Assembly: GCA_944392315.1 (NCBI GenBank)
Contig: CALXWH010000007.1
Coordinates: 1 to 64,000, forward strand
From: an uncultured Alphaproteobacteria bacterium
GTDB lineage: Bacteria; Pseudomonadota; Alphaproteobacteria; RF32; CAG-239
Reading direction: 5' to 3'
Length of the DNA: 64,000 nt
A model generated the notes under the pieces. It was not told where the DNA came from. It did no database searches and was given only the letters and a program-made list of their open reading frames with translations. Below, piece by piece: positions 8,292-16,733 of this stretch. The translations under genes and the position numbers were made by a program. Every line of letters begins with the position of its first letter. Positions within the stretch are counted from its first letter, which is position 1.

Positions 8292-9845
8292 ATGATTGTT
8301 GCAGTGATAAAGAATATTATGGATTTTATCTTGAACCTTGGTATATATCTTTTTTGCGTGATGGGGTTTTACCTTTCCACCAATAATTATTATTTTATTG
8401 GTGGAAAAATGGTGGACTTTTCCCTCTTGGGCTGGGGCTTGATGCTTGGCGTTTGGGTGTGGGGAATTGTTAACTATTTACGCCAAAAAGATTTTAAACT
8501 CGTAATCTTTGCTTCACAACTGGCGGTGATTTGTTTTGCCTTTGATTGTTGGAGGCTCTATGCATTTGCCGCAAACCTTACTATGAAGTCTTATATTGTC
8601 TATATCTTAGTGGCCGAATTTGTCTGTATGCTTCTTGCCTGGTGGAGAAAAAATAAATTTTTGCTCCAATCAGCTCTTATCAGCTTTTTGATTGTTTTTG
8701 CGGGCGGCGTGATTGCTTATCCTTCTTTATTATCTTGGAACCAGATATTTTGTGTTGCTTCAATATGGGCTCTGTTTGGACTGCTTAATTTATTGCCGTT
8801 TATGAAACCTAGATATCTCTTTAGTGCTCTATTTGTCTGTGCTTTTGCCTTTGGAGCATATTTTTATGTCAATTCTTTCGGTATTCATTTTTATGAACCT
8901 AAAATTACAAAGCCAGCCCAAAATATTAAAGTCAGCATTGTGGTTCCGGTCTATAATGCCGAAAAAACTTTGGAACGTTGTTTGGATAGTCTTCGCAAAC
9001 AGACGCTTAAAGATATTGAAATTATTTGTGTTAACGATGGTTCTTCGGATAAATCCGGTGAAATTTTAGCTGAATACGCCGCTCATGATGCGCGTTTTAA
9101 GATTATTACACAAGAAAACAAATATATAGGTGCCGCGCGTAATGCCGGTATTGATGCGGCAACAGGGGAATATGTCGGTTTTCTTGACAATGATGATTGG
9201 GTGTCTCCTGATTACTATGAGGATTTATACACTCAAGCTAAAAAATATGATGCAGATATAGCTGTAATTGCACAAAGATTCATTGTTGCGCATAAAGTTG
9301 GATATAATATGAACAAAACACAAAATGCTATGCATCTTTTGAAACACGATACTTTTGATGATGTGATTTCTGATTTTTTAAGTATCTCTAGATTTGTGTG
9401 GGATAAAATTTATAGAAGAAGTTTTTTAGAAAAATATCAGGTGAGAAGTTCGCTGAGACGGGTGTTCTTTGAAGACTTTTTCTTTGTTTTACAGGCAGAA
9501 ATACACACAAATCGTATCGCTGTGGCACACCATGCTCGCCATTTTTGGAATCGTTTGACAAATTCTGAAAGTCGTAAATTAACATTTTCCGAAGAACATG
9601 CTTTGTTATTTGTTGATATACAAAAATATATTGAAGAAGCAGATATTTCTTCCGAAAACAAAAAAATATGGTTGGATATGGTTAAAAGACAGCGTGAGTA
9701 CCATTTCTTAAACATCTATTGTTTTCTTGAGGATGCAGATAAAGAAAAATGGGTTGAGCTATGTCGGAAGTTGTTCCCTGAAGACAATTTTGTCTTTAGT
9801 GAAGAGAGATACAAAGAAATTGAAAAGGATTTTTCTTCCAGATAA
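8292..9845 (+). CDS. Membrane-anchored GT2 glycosyltransferase, copy 2
   Basis: This is a paralogue of the preceding gene with the same layout: about six membrane helices, then a GT2 domain from about residue 215 (VSIVVPVYNAEKTLERCL, VNDGSSDKS). Its metal motif reads DNDDW instead of DSDDW. After about residue 300 the two proteins share only scattered residues (FVWDKIYRR, FLEKY), so the acceptor-binding half differs. ATG at 8292, 39 bp after the previous stop. About 100 bp of unassigned sequence separate it from the GH99-like gene. Confidence 0.85.
   Translation: MIVAVIKNIMDFILNLGIYLFCVMGFYLSTNNYYFIGGKMVDFSLLGWGLMLGVWVWGIVNYLRQKDFKLVIFASQLAVICFAFDCWRLYAFAANLTMKSYIVYILVAEFVCMLLAWWRKNKFLLQSALISFLIVFAGGVIAYPSLLSWNQIFCVASIWALFGLLNLLPFMKPRYLFSALFVCAFAFGAYFYVNSFGIHFYEPKITKPAQNIKVSIVVPVYNAEKTLERCLDSLRKQTLKDIEIICVNDGSSDKSGEILAEYAAHDARFKIITQENKYIGAARNAGIDAATGEYVGFLDNDDWVSPDYYEDLYTQAKKYDADIAVIAQRFIVAHKVGYNMNKTQNAMHLLKHDTFDDVISDFLSISRFVWDKIYRRSFLEKYQVRSSLRRVFFEDFFFVLQAEIHTNRIAVAHHARHFWNRLTNSESRKLTFSEEHALLFVDIQKYIEEADISSENKKIWLDMVKRQREYHFLNIYCFLEDADKEKWVELCRKLFPEDNFVFSEERYKEIEKDFSSR
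8311..8600 (+). repeat. Direct repeat, copy 2 (partner at 6727-7016)
   Basis: Second copy of the 290-bp near-identical block encoding the first membrane helices of the tandem glycosyltransferases. The two visible mismatches are at 8318 and 8555. Confidence 0.9.
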
Positions 9846-9948
9846 GGACACTAGATTGTCTTCATCGGCGAACTTGTGGAGAAAGTGCAAAAAATACTGG
9901 GAAAATCAGACACCCCGAAGTATATTATATGCTGTGAAGTGAGGATTT

Positions 9949-11748
9949 ATGAGGCATAGGTTTTGGATACTCGGCGGTTTATGTGCGCTGATTTTGTTCT
10001 TTGTTTGGTTAGGGGGATTTTTTATCTTTAACCGTACCGTCTTTGCTTATGTCAAAAAAAATCATACCGATATTTCAGGATTTCCCCTTGTTTCTGCTAA
10101 TCAATTGGCCAGACAATATGTTAAAGCGTTGTTTGATACTCAAACTCAGCAACGTGATTTTGTGGATTTTCATACTTATCCGCAGAAACCTTTTGATGTT
10201 AAGCTGATCGCGCTTTATCTGCCGCAATATCACCAGTTTAAGGAAAATAACCTTTGGCATGGTCGCGGTTTTACCGAATGGACAAACGTTACGGCAGCTA
10301 AGCCTCTTTTTGTTGGGCACTATCAGCCCAAACTCCCGATTGATGTCGGATTTTATGACCTGACACACGATGATGTTATGAAAAGGCAAATTGAACTCGC
10401 GAAAAATTACGGAATTGGCGGATTTGCTTTTTATTATTACTGGTTCTCGGGCAAAAAACTCATGGAAAAGCCTATCTATAACTATTTGGCTAATCAGGGG
10501 CTTGATTTTCCGTTTTGTTTGAACTGGGCAAATGAAAATTGGTCTAAACGTTGGGATGGCGGCAATCAGGAACTTTTGATGGAGCAGACTTTTTCTCGTG
10601 AGGATTTTGAGCGTTTTGCTAAGGATTTACTCCCGTTCTTTCAAGATAAACGCTATATTCGTATTAATGGGCGGCCGCTCTTTATTATCTATCGCCCGGC
10701 GGCGTTTGATAAGGCTTTGTTTGTTGAATTTACGGAATATCTGCAACAATTTATGTTAAAACATGGCGTCGGTAACCCGTATCTTGTCGCCACGAAAGCG
10801 TTTGGCTTTTATGATGATCCTCAAAACTGGGGATTGGATGCCGTGATGGAATTTGAATTAAACGATATTTACGGTTTACGGCAAAAAAATGTGGCTAAAA
10901 TTGATGATAAGGCTGATTTTCGCTTATACGACTGGGCGGAGTATATCAATGCCGGAAAGATGGTAAAAGATTATGTCTATAAAACGTTTCGGACAGTTTT
11001 TCCGCGTTGGGATAATACCCCAAGAAAGGCTTATTCCGGAGCGTTGGTCTTTGATGGGGCGACACCTGATATCTATGGGCAGTGGCTTGATTATGCCATT
11101 AAAGATACTCGGCAAAAGATGAGCGGCGATGAACGTATTGTCTTTATTAACGCTTGGAATGAGTGGGCGGAAGGGGCTATGCTTGAGCCGGATAAAAGGT
11201 TTGGTTATGCGTATCTTGATATGACGCGGAAAGTTTTGGACGGGCAATTTGCGGTACCTAACTCTAATCCACCGTCGCCGATTGGTATTGCGGTTTTGAC
11301 CGGCGGTATTAACCGAATTGAAAAAGCTATTCAACTGCTTAATGAAGGAGTGGGCGAGAGGTTGCTTATTTCCGGTGTGCGGCCGGGGACAAGTCTTGGC
11401 GTGATTGCTTCGCGCAAAGATGTTATTCTTAAAAACGCGCAACCGATTGATTTGGGCTATGAGGCGACCGATACGGTCGGTAATGCCAAAGAAGTGCGCG
11501 AATGGACCGAAAAATATCATATTAAAGAATTTTATGTGGTGACGTCTTTTTATCATATTCCCCGCAGTCGTTTGGAACTTCAGCATGAATTGCCCGAGGC
11601 TGTTATGCATTTTGTGGCAGTTGATACCCCGAACGTTTTGCCTGAATGGTGGAAAAATTGGCGTAGCTTCAAATTTATGGCGGCGGAATATACGAAGTTT
11701 TTAATTGTGTATCTCCAATATGCTTTGGATAGGCTTTTATCTAAATAG
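9949..11748 (+). CDS. GH99-like (WbsX) domain inserted in a YdcF/DUF218 protein
   Basis: Residues 1-30 are a membrane anchor. Residues about 83-430 match the GH99-like/WbsX family found in polysaccharide clusters: IALYLPQYHQFKENN, GFTEWTNVTAA, FAFYYYWFSGKK, NWANENWSKRWDG and AWNEWAEGAMLEPD. Residues about 444-599 are a YdcF/DUF218 domain: IAVLTGG, GERLLISGVRPG, DTVGNAKEV, YHIPRS. In alphaproteobacteria a YdcF protein with such an anchor commonly sits between ftsX and plsC, exactly this position, so the GH99-like domain appears to have been inserted between anchor and DUF218 domain. Both domains would face the periplasm. Substrate unknown; an alpha-mannoside-type glycan is suggested only by the GH99 relationship. 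Confidence 0.85.
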   Translation: MRHRFWILGGLCALILFFVWLGGFFIFNRTVFAYVKKNHTDISGFPLVSANQLARQYVKALFDTQTQQRDFVDFHTYPQKPFDVKLIALYLPQYHQFKENNLWHGRGFTEWTNVTAAKPLFVGHYQPKLPIDVGFYDLTHDDVMKRQIELAKNYGIGGFAFYYYWFSGKKLMEKPIYNYLANQGLDFPFCLNWANENWSKRWDGGNQELLMEQTFSREDFERFAKDLLPFFQDKRYIRINGRPLFIIYRPAAFDKALFVEFTEYLQQFMLKHGVGNPYLVATKAFGFYDDPQNWGLDAVMEFELNDIYGLRQKNVAKIDDKADFRLYDWAEYINAGKMVKDYVYKTFRTVFPRWDNTPRKAYSGALVFDGATPDIYGQWLDYAIKDTRQKMSGDERIVFINAWNEWAEGAMLEPDKRFGYAYLDMTRKVLDGQFAVPNSNPPSPIGIAVLTGGINRIEKAIQLLNEGVGERLLISGVRPGTSLGVIASRKDVILKNAQPIDLGYEATDTVGNAKEVREWTEKYHIKEFYVVTSFYHIPRSRLELQHELPEAVMHFVAVDTPNVLPEWWKNWRSFKFMAAEYTKFLIVYLQYALDRLLSK

Positions 11749-11757
11749 GATGGTTTG

Positions 11758-12480
11758 ATGATGTCTAAGTGTTATTTGTTTATTCGCTCTTTAATTGCTA
11801 ATTTATACTTTTATCCGGTGATGGCGGTTGCTTTTGCCGTTTGCATTATTATTGGACTTTTTTCGCGGAAAGTGATGATTAAACTTTGGGATAAATATTT
11901 GCATCGGTTGATTTGGGGAGGTATGCTTAAACTCTGCGGAATTACCGTGGAAGTGCGCGGCAAAGAATATATTACACCAAATGTTATCTTTGCAAGTAAG
12001 CATGAATCCGCTTTTGAAACTTATGCTTATACTGATATTATCCCGAATTCGGTGTTTGTGCTCAAAAAGGAACTGACCTATATCCCTCTGTTTGGGTGGG
12101 GGCAGGCGCTTTATGGAATGATCCCCGTAGACAGAGGTGCCGGCGCCAAAGCGATGAAGGGGATGGTTAATGAAGCGAAAAAGCGTGTTGCCGACGGGCG
12201 TTCTATCATTATCTTTCCGGAAGGGACACGTTGTAAACACGGGCAAGTGAAAGGATATAAATCCGGTATTGTCTTTTTGGCGGAAAATCTTGATATGCCG
12301 ATTGTGCCGGTTGCACTTAATTCTGATTTGGTGTGGTCTAAGGCTTCGTTTATTCGCAAGCCGGGGAAGGTCGTATTTCAATTTTTGCCCCCGATGGATG
12401 TTAAAGATTATGCCGGTAAAAAAGAATTTATGGCTGAATTGCAGAACCGTATTGAAACGGCGTGTGCTAAACTCGGATAA
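11758..12480 (+). CDS. plsC: 1-acyl-sn-glycerol-3-phosphate acyltransferase
   Basis: PlsC converts lysophosphatidic acid to phosphatidic acid at the inner membrane. The catalytic block is HESAFET (H near residue 82), the HX4D/E motif in the form frequent in alphaproteobacteria, and the glycerophosphate-binding motif is FPEGTR near residue 153. One or two hydrophobic segments lie in the first 45 residues. The ATG at 11758 is preferred over the upstream TTG at 11755; AGGATGG precedes it. The stop of the GH99/YdcF gene is only 9 bp upstream, so the genes are probably co-transcribed. Confidence 0.92.
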   Translation: MMSKCYLFIRSLIANLYFYPVMAVAFAVCIIIGLFSRKVMIKLWDKYLHRLIWGGMLKLCGITVEVRGKEYITPNVIFASKHESAFETYAYTDIIPNSVFVLKKELTYIPLFGWGQALYGMIPVDRGAGAKAMKGMVNEAKKRVADGRSIIIFPEGTRCKHGQVKGYKSGIVFLAENLDMPIVPVALNSDLVWSKASFIRKPGKVVFQFLPPMDVKDYAGKKEFMAELQNRIETACAKLG

Positions 12481-12525
12481 TCTTCTTTCGGTGTAACTTA
12501 AGAAATAAGCGGCGGAGTATTCTGC

Positions 12526-13707
12526 ATGAAAGATACATCTTCACCTAAGCGTTTGAAAGAAACTCATATCTCGCCACAGGAGAACGCGGGGGCGAGGACG
12601 GTTACGGCTGATGGTGAGAAACTCGCTGTTTATATTCATTTTCCTTATTGCAAAAGTCGTTGCCCGTATTGCGATTTCTTCCGGGGACTTTTGCCTAAGA
12701 ACTTTCATGAAGATGAACTTATTCAACGCTATCTTTCAGACATTGATTATTTTGCAAGACTATATCCGCAACCTCAAGCGGTTAAATCAGTTTTTTTCGG
12801 CGGGGGGACGCCCTCGCTTTTATCTCCGCAGGCTATTGAGCTGGTTTTGAACGAAATGCAGAAGAAATTTAGGCTTGACGATGATACGGAAATTTCTTTA
12901 GAAGCTAATCCGAACACGTTTGAGCGGGAGAAATCCTTGGCATTTCACACGGCCGGAATCAATCGGCTATCTCTTGGGGTGCAGGCGCTGCAAGCTGATG
13001 ACTTGAAGAAACTCGGGCGGACGCACTCGCTTGATGATGCGTTGGCGGCCATGGAGCTTGGGGCCAAGACTTTTCCGAAGTTCTCGGTTGATTTAATCTA
13101 TGCGCGGCCGAACCAACAATGGGATACTTGGCAAAAAGAAATTGATCTGGCGCTTCAATTTGACCTCTCTCATATTTCTTTATATGAGCTTTCTATTGAG
13201 GAAGGAACGCCTTATTGGCGCAAAAATATTCAGCCTATGAATGAGGAAGATGCGTTATCTCTTTATAATGATACGGTTTCTTATTTGCGCTCAAAAGGAT
13301 TTTCTCGTTATGAGGTTTCTAACTTTGCCAAATCTCCATCTCATCAAAGTGTGCATAATCTGACCTATTGGCGCGGGGGTGACTATATCGGTATCGGGGA
13401 GGGGGCGCATGGTCGTCTGCGGCTAAACGGACAAATTTTTGCAACCCTAGATGGGCGGATTGATGAAGCACTCACACCTGAAGAACGCGCCGAAGAGCTT
13501 GTTTTAATGGGCTTACGCATTGAAGAAGGATTACAAGAAAAGCGCTTTTATCCGGCGTGTGGATTACATTTATTTGACTTTTTGTCAAAAAAAGTGACAA
13601 AAAGGCTTGCACAATTAGATTTATTGTGTTATGATGACGCCAACATTAAACTTACGGACAAGGGTTTTACCCTTTTGGACGAAATTATTTTAGAGTTAGT
13701 AAGTTAA
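12526..13707 (+). CDS. hemW: Radical SAM heme chaperone HemW
   Basis: HemW is a radical SAM protein related to coproporphyrinogen oxidase HemN but acting as a heme-binding chaperone. The cluster motif is CxxxCxxC (C42, C46, C49) followed by F, which is HemW-like, as HemN has a fourth cysteine. FFGGGTPSLL, the SLEANPNT motif and LSLGVQALQ follow in order, and the C-terminal HemN_C domain is present. About 25 extra residues precede the core. The 393-residue length fits. It lies 45 bp after plsC. Confidence 0.92.
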   Translation: MKDTSSPKRLKETHISPQENAGARTVTADGEKLAVYIHFPYCKSRCPYCDFFRGLLPKNFHEDELIQRYLSDIDYFARLYPQPQAVKSVFFGGGTPSLLSPQAIELVLNEMQKKFRLDDDTEISLEANPNTFEREKSLAFHTAGINRLSLGVQALQADDLKKLGRTHSLDDALAAMELGAKTFPKFSVDLIYARPNQQWDTWQKEIDLALQFDLSHISLYELSIEEGTPYWRKNIQPMNEEDALSLYNDTVSYLRSKGFSRYEVSNFAKSPSHQSVHNLTYWRGGDYIGIGEGAHGRLRLNGQIFATLDGRIDEALTPEERAEELVLMGLRIEEGLQEKRFYPACGLHLFDFLSKKVTKRLAQLDLLCYDDANIKLTDKGFTLLDEIILELVS

Positions 13708-13768
13708 GATTTTATTCCATTTTATTTTGGTCTTGATGACCGTACTTTAATTTTAAGGAGAGGTTTTG

Positions 13769-14248
13769 ATGAAAAAGATTTTGGCAGCCGTAGCGGTTTT
13801 GCTTATGGTAGGATGTTGTTGTAACCCAAATTATGTTCCGACTTATCGCAGAGATAATCCTAAGGCGGAAACTCAACAGGTTGTTTATTCACGTCATCAC
13901 TATTATGCGCAACAACCGACTTACACCTATTATACCTATACCGCGCAACCGACTTATACTTATTATCGCGCTCCGAAAGGCGAGGTAATGCATGTGGCTG
14001 GCTTTGATATTCAACAAGGACAACAAATGCGTGATTTCTTTGATGATTTTGAGGAGCCGATGCATGCGCAATATATCGGTAACAATACCGTCAGATGGGT
14101 TTATTACCTGGATTATGACTATGAAGATAATGACGGCGACATTGTACGCTATTGTGAGTTAGATAATTATCAGCCGCATTCTTTGTGCACATTGACGGTT
14201 GAATTTTACCGCACATACGTTACGACGGCTTATACAAACTGCTACTAA
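13769..14248 (+). CDS. Small tyrosine-rich lipoprotein, paralogue of 14421-14768
   Basis: The ATG at 13769 is chosen over the TTG at 13766 because AAGGAGAGG sits just upstream. The lipobox is LMVGC, giving a lipid-anchored mature protein. A Tyr/Thr/Gln-rich stretch with the repeated unit QPTYTYY lies at about residues 47-70. The C-terminal 80 residues share a pattern with the next gene: an early QGQ/KGQ, a WVYY strand, and a final Cys pair ending in AYTNC. This arrangement recalls SmpA/BamE-like small outer-membrane lipoproteins, but I am not sure of the family. A terminator follows. Confidence 0.75.
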   Translation: MKKILAAVAVLLMVGCCCNPNYVPTYRRDNPKAETQQVVYSRHHYYAQQPTYTYYTYTAQPTYTYYRAPKGEVMHVAGFDIQQGQQMRDFFDDFEEPMHAQYIGNNTVRWVYYLDYDYEDNDGDIVRYCELDNYQPHSLCTLTVEFYRTYVTTAYTNCY

Positions 14249-14310
14249 GTGCATATAAGAGCTAAAGTTTTTACGTGATTTCATACTATAAAACTTATGG
14301 CGTTTTTTTC

Positions 14311-14338
14311 GGACGGGTTTACCGTCCTTTTTTATTTT
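14311..14338 (+). terminator. Intrinsic terminator after the tyrosine-rich lipoprotein gene
   Basis: GGACGG (14311-14316) pairs with CCGTCC (14322-14327) around a 5-base loop and is followed by TTTTTTATTTTT. Confidence 0.85.
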
Positions 14339-14420
14339 TAATTTAACCAGGTGGCTTGTTTTTTAAGAACAGATGATTATATCTCTCTTAAAAATAAAGA
14401 GGATGAGGAGGAGATTAAAA

Positions 14421-14768
14421 ATGAAATTGCTCAAAATCAGCGCTTTTATCTCTGTTTTTGTTTTAGGGGCGTGTCAATGGGCGCAGATTACCGATAGGGA
14501 AATTACTTATTATCCCATTCAGGGAATTTCTGTTTATAAAGGGCAGAGTGTGGCTAATCTTTGGGAGGCTAACGGAGCTCCTAATGTTGTGAAAAATCTT
14601 GATGACGGAACAGTTATGTGGGTTTATTACACGAATTTTCAACCTGTCGGCGGCGGGGAAATGATTTCTTATAACACGCCGGCACCTAACAGTACGGCCA
14701 CCACTTGCAGCGTGAAAGTCTTGCTCAGAAACGATAAAGTTGCAGCGGCTTATTCTGATTGTGATTAA
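14421..14768 (+). CDS. Small lipoprotein, paralogue of 13769-14248
   Basis: The start at 14421 is supported by GAGGAGGAG just upstream and by a clean signal peptide with lipobox VLGAC. The 115-residue protein has the segment KGQSVANLWEANGAP followed by DDGTVMWVYY, a shape often seen in SmpA/BamE-like lipoproteins, then a Cys pair (TTCSVKV and AAYSDCD). The preceding lipoprotein has the same layout, so the two arose by duplication. Role unknown; outer-membrane attachment is inferred. Confidence 0.75.
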   Translation: MKLLKISAFISVFVLGACQWAQITDREITYYPIQGISVYKGQSVANLWEANGAPNVVKNLDDGTVMWVYYTNFQPVGGGEMISYNTPAPNSTATTCSVKVLLRNDKVAAAYSDCD

Positions 14769-14811
14769 AAAAACAGACCTTACCTGATTGAGGGTAGGGT
14801 AGGGTCTGTTC
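14768..14811. terminator. Shared terminator between convergent genes
   Basis: ACAGACC-T-TACC (14773-14784) pairs with GGTA-G-GGTCTGT (14798-14809). On the minus strand the stem runs straight into seven T residues, so it ends the ankyrin gene best; on the plus strand the tail is only TTCGTTTTG. Confidence 0.75.
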
Positions 14812-14825
14812 GTTTTGCCTTTAGA

Positions 14826-15305
14826 TTACTTTTGAGCTTGGGCTTCTTTGATTAATTCTTCCAACAAGTTTTTACCAACTTTGTCTTTTTGAACTATTTT
14901 GGCGATGCTGTTGGTCGTGGCACCATGTTGTAACATCTTGATCATGATGGCTCGGGCAGCCTCGCGGTCTTTGCAGATTTCAAAGTAGTAAAAATAAAAG
15001 AACAAATTGTGAAAACAATTTGAACCATGCCAATCTTCTCCGTTTACATTTGCACCTTTATCTATCATCTTTGAAGCAACGGTCCACATTTGCTTGTCGG
15101 TTGCAACTTGCAAATAGGGAAGCTCTCCACCGAGCGGATAGTCAAGTTTGCCATCTAAATTGGCTCCGTCTTCTATAGCTTGAAGCGCTTGGGTAACAAT
15201 TTCTTCATCCGAATAAAGCCAGTTCTCTTTGGTTTTAATTCGTTCACTTTGTTGATAAAAAATCAGTGCGTTGACCAAAATTTGGGTCGGCGTTGTTTTT
15301 TCCAT
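14826..15305 (-). CDS. Ankyrin-repeat-like protein
   Basis: The 159-residue protein has no signal peptide. Two segments look like ankyrin repeats: IEDGANLDGKLDYP and IDKGANVNGEDWHG, each preceded by a helix pair, with a weaker third one at MLQHGATTNS. Ankyrin repeats mediate protein binding; the partner is unknown. The start has no Shine-Dalgarno sequence and an AT-rich leader. A hairpin (TCAGAC/GTCTGA at 15334-15355) lies about 30 bases upstream of the start. Confidence 0.75.
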   Translation of the reverse strand: MEKTTPTQILVNALIFYQQSERIKTKENWLYSDEEIVTQALQAIEDGANLDGKLDYPLGGELPYLQVATDKQMWTVASKMIDKGANVNGEDWHGSNCFHNLFFYFYYFEICKDREAARAIMIKMLQHGATTNSIAKIVQKDKVGKNLLEELIKEAQAQK

Positions 15306-15554
15306 AAGGCTTAATTTTTTTTAATTAATAATTGCTCAGACGTGAAAGTCTGAATTTCAGATCACTAATGATATACAAATACTTAGGTTTTGTGTGCCTA
15401 TTTTAGAAAATTTATTTCTTTTGTCAAGTTTTTTTGTCGTGGCGAATTGCTTTTATTTTGGCATAAAAGCTAATTTGGGCTTGCATTGTCAAAATATTAT
15501 CCCTAAATAATCTAAAGATTTATTTGGTAATGTTTTATTGTATGGTTTGATGAG

Positions 15555-16676
15555 ATGACTACCACTGCTGACTACTATGAAGTTTTGGGTGTAACCCAAA
15601 CCGCTTCGGGGGAAGAGATTAAAAAGGCTTATCGTAAATTGGCGATGCAATATCACCCCGACCGCAATCCGGGGGATAAAGAGGCTGAATCCAAATTTAA
15701 GGATATTAACGAGGCCTACGAAGTCTTAAAAGATGAACAGAAAAGAGCGGCTTATGACCGTTATGGACATCAGGCTTTTACAAATGGTATGGGCGGCGCA
15801 AGCGGCGCTAATCCGTTTAATGGGTTTGACTTTACCGGGGCTGGGTTTGCTGATGTTTTTTCGGATATCTTTTCGGAATTTACGGGGCAGGGGCGCGCCA
15901 GATCGCGTTCTTATGCCGAACGCGGCGACGATATTCGTTATGATGTCGCGCTGACGCTGGAAGAAGCTTATGTCGGCTTAGAAAAAGAAATTAACATTAC
16001 CACTTCTAAAGAATGTGATGCTTGCCATGGCTTTGGTACGGCAGATGGTAAAGAACCGCCGGTTTGTCCGACTTGTAAAGGGACGGGTAAAGTTAGGACG
16101 CAGCAGGGCGGTTTCTTTGTGTTTGAAACGACGTGTCCGCAATGCCGCGGAACGGGGCGTGTGGTTACCGATAAATGTAAAAAATGCCGCGGAACGGGTA
16201 CGGAAAAATTTGAAAAATCTCTTAAAATCAAAATTCCGGCCGGTATTGAAAACGGTACACGTATGCGGGTTTCCGGTGAGGGAGAGGCCGGCAAACGCGG
16301 CGGTCCGAAAGGTGATTTGTACGTCTTTATTACGGTTAAAAAGCACAAAACTTTTGAACGGGATGGGGCGGATTTGTTTGCGGTTTCACCAATCTCTATG
16401 TCTATGGCGGCAATGGGCGGTAAGTTTAAGCTCAAAGGTATTGACGGCGAAGAAATTGATATTGAAGTTAAACCGGGGACACAACCAAACGATAAACTTC
16501 GGATTAAAGGCAAAGGGATGCGCTATATGAATTCGGATAAACGCGGAGATTTGTTTGTGGAATTCAAAGTGGTTATTCCGACGAAATTGACTGATGCGCA
16601 GAAAGAGTGTTTGAAGCAATTTGATGCGGCGGCACCTGAGGAAGAAAAGAGTTTTTGGGCGAAGTTGTTTGGTTAA
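15555..16676 (+). CDS. dnaJ: Chaperone DnaJ
   Basis: DnaJ delivers unfolded clients to DnaK and stimulates its ATPase. The J-domain has HPD in YHPDRNPGD, a Gly/Phe-rich stretch follows, and all four zinc repeats are present ([32 protein letters not shown]). The 373-residue length is standard. dnaK is not adjacent in this window. I could not identify a confident heat-shock promoter in the 249 bp upstream. Confidence 0.97.
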   Translation: MTTTADYYEVLGVTQTASGEEIKKAYRKLAMQYHPDRNPGDKEAESKFKDINEAYEVLKDEQKRAAYDRYGHQAFTNGMGGASGANPFNGFDFTGAGFADVFSDIFSEFTGQGRARSRSYAERGDDIRYDVALTLEEAYVGLEKEINITTSKECDACHGFGTADGKEPPVCPTCKGTGKVRTQQGGFFVFETTCPQCRGTGRVVTDKCKKCRGTGTEKFEKSLKIKIPAGIENGTRMRVSGEGEAGKRGGPKGDLYVFITVKKHKTFERDGADLFAVSPISMSMAAMGGKFKLKGIDGEEIDIEVKPGTQPNDKLRIKGKGMRYMNSDKRGDLFVEFKVVIPTKLTDAQKECLKQFDAAAPEEEKSFWAKLFG

Positions 16677-16694
16677 TCAATCTCTGATTATTTG

Positions 16695-16722
16695 AAAGCG
16701 CTTTTTTAGAGGCGCTTTTTTC
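16695..16722 (+). terminator. Intrinsic terminator after dnaJ
   Basis: AAAGCGC (16695-16701) pairs with GCGCTTT, followed by TTTTCTT. The convergent transporter gene ends only 12 bp further on and may share it. Confidence 0.8.
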
Positions 16723-16733
16723 TTGCTCTTTTT

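Noticed and set aside
9846-9959. Possible gene remnant between the second GT2 gene and the GH99 gene (frame with VFIGELVEKVQKILGKSD)
   Set aside because: Composition looks coding-like but it is only about 34 codons, has no start or family, and cannot be distinguished from chance.
10924-11610. Minus-strand frame of 228 codons opposite the GH99/YdcF gene
   Set aside because: Antisense shadow of a gene with clear domains on the plus strand; no start signal.
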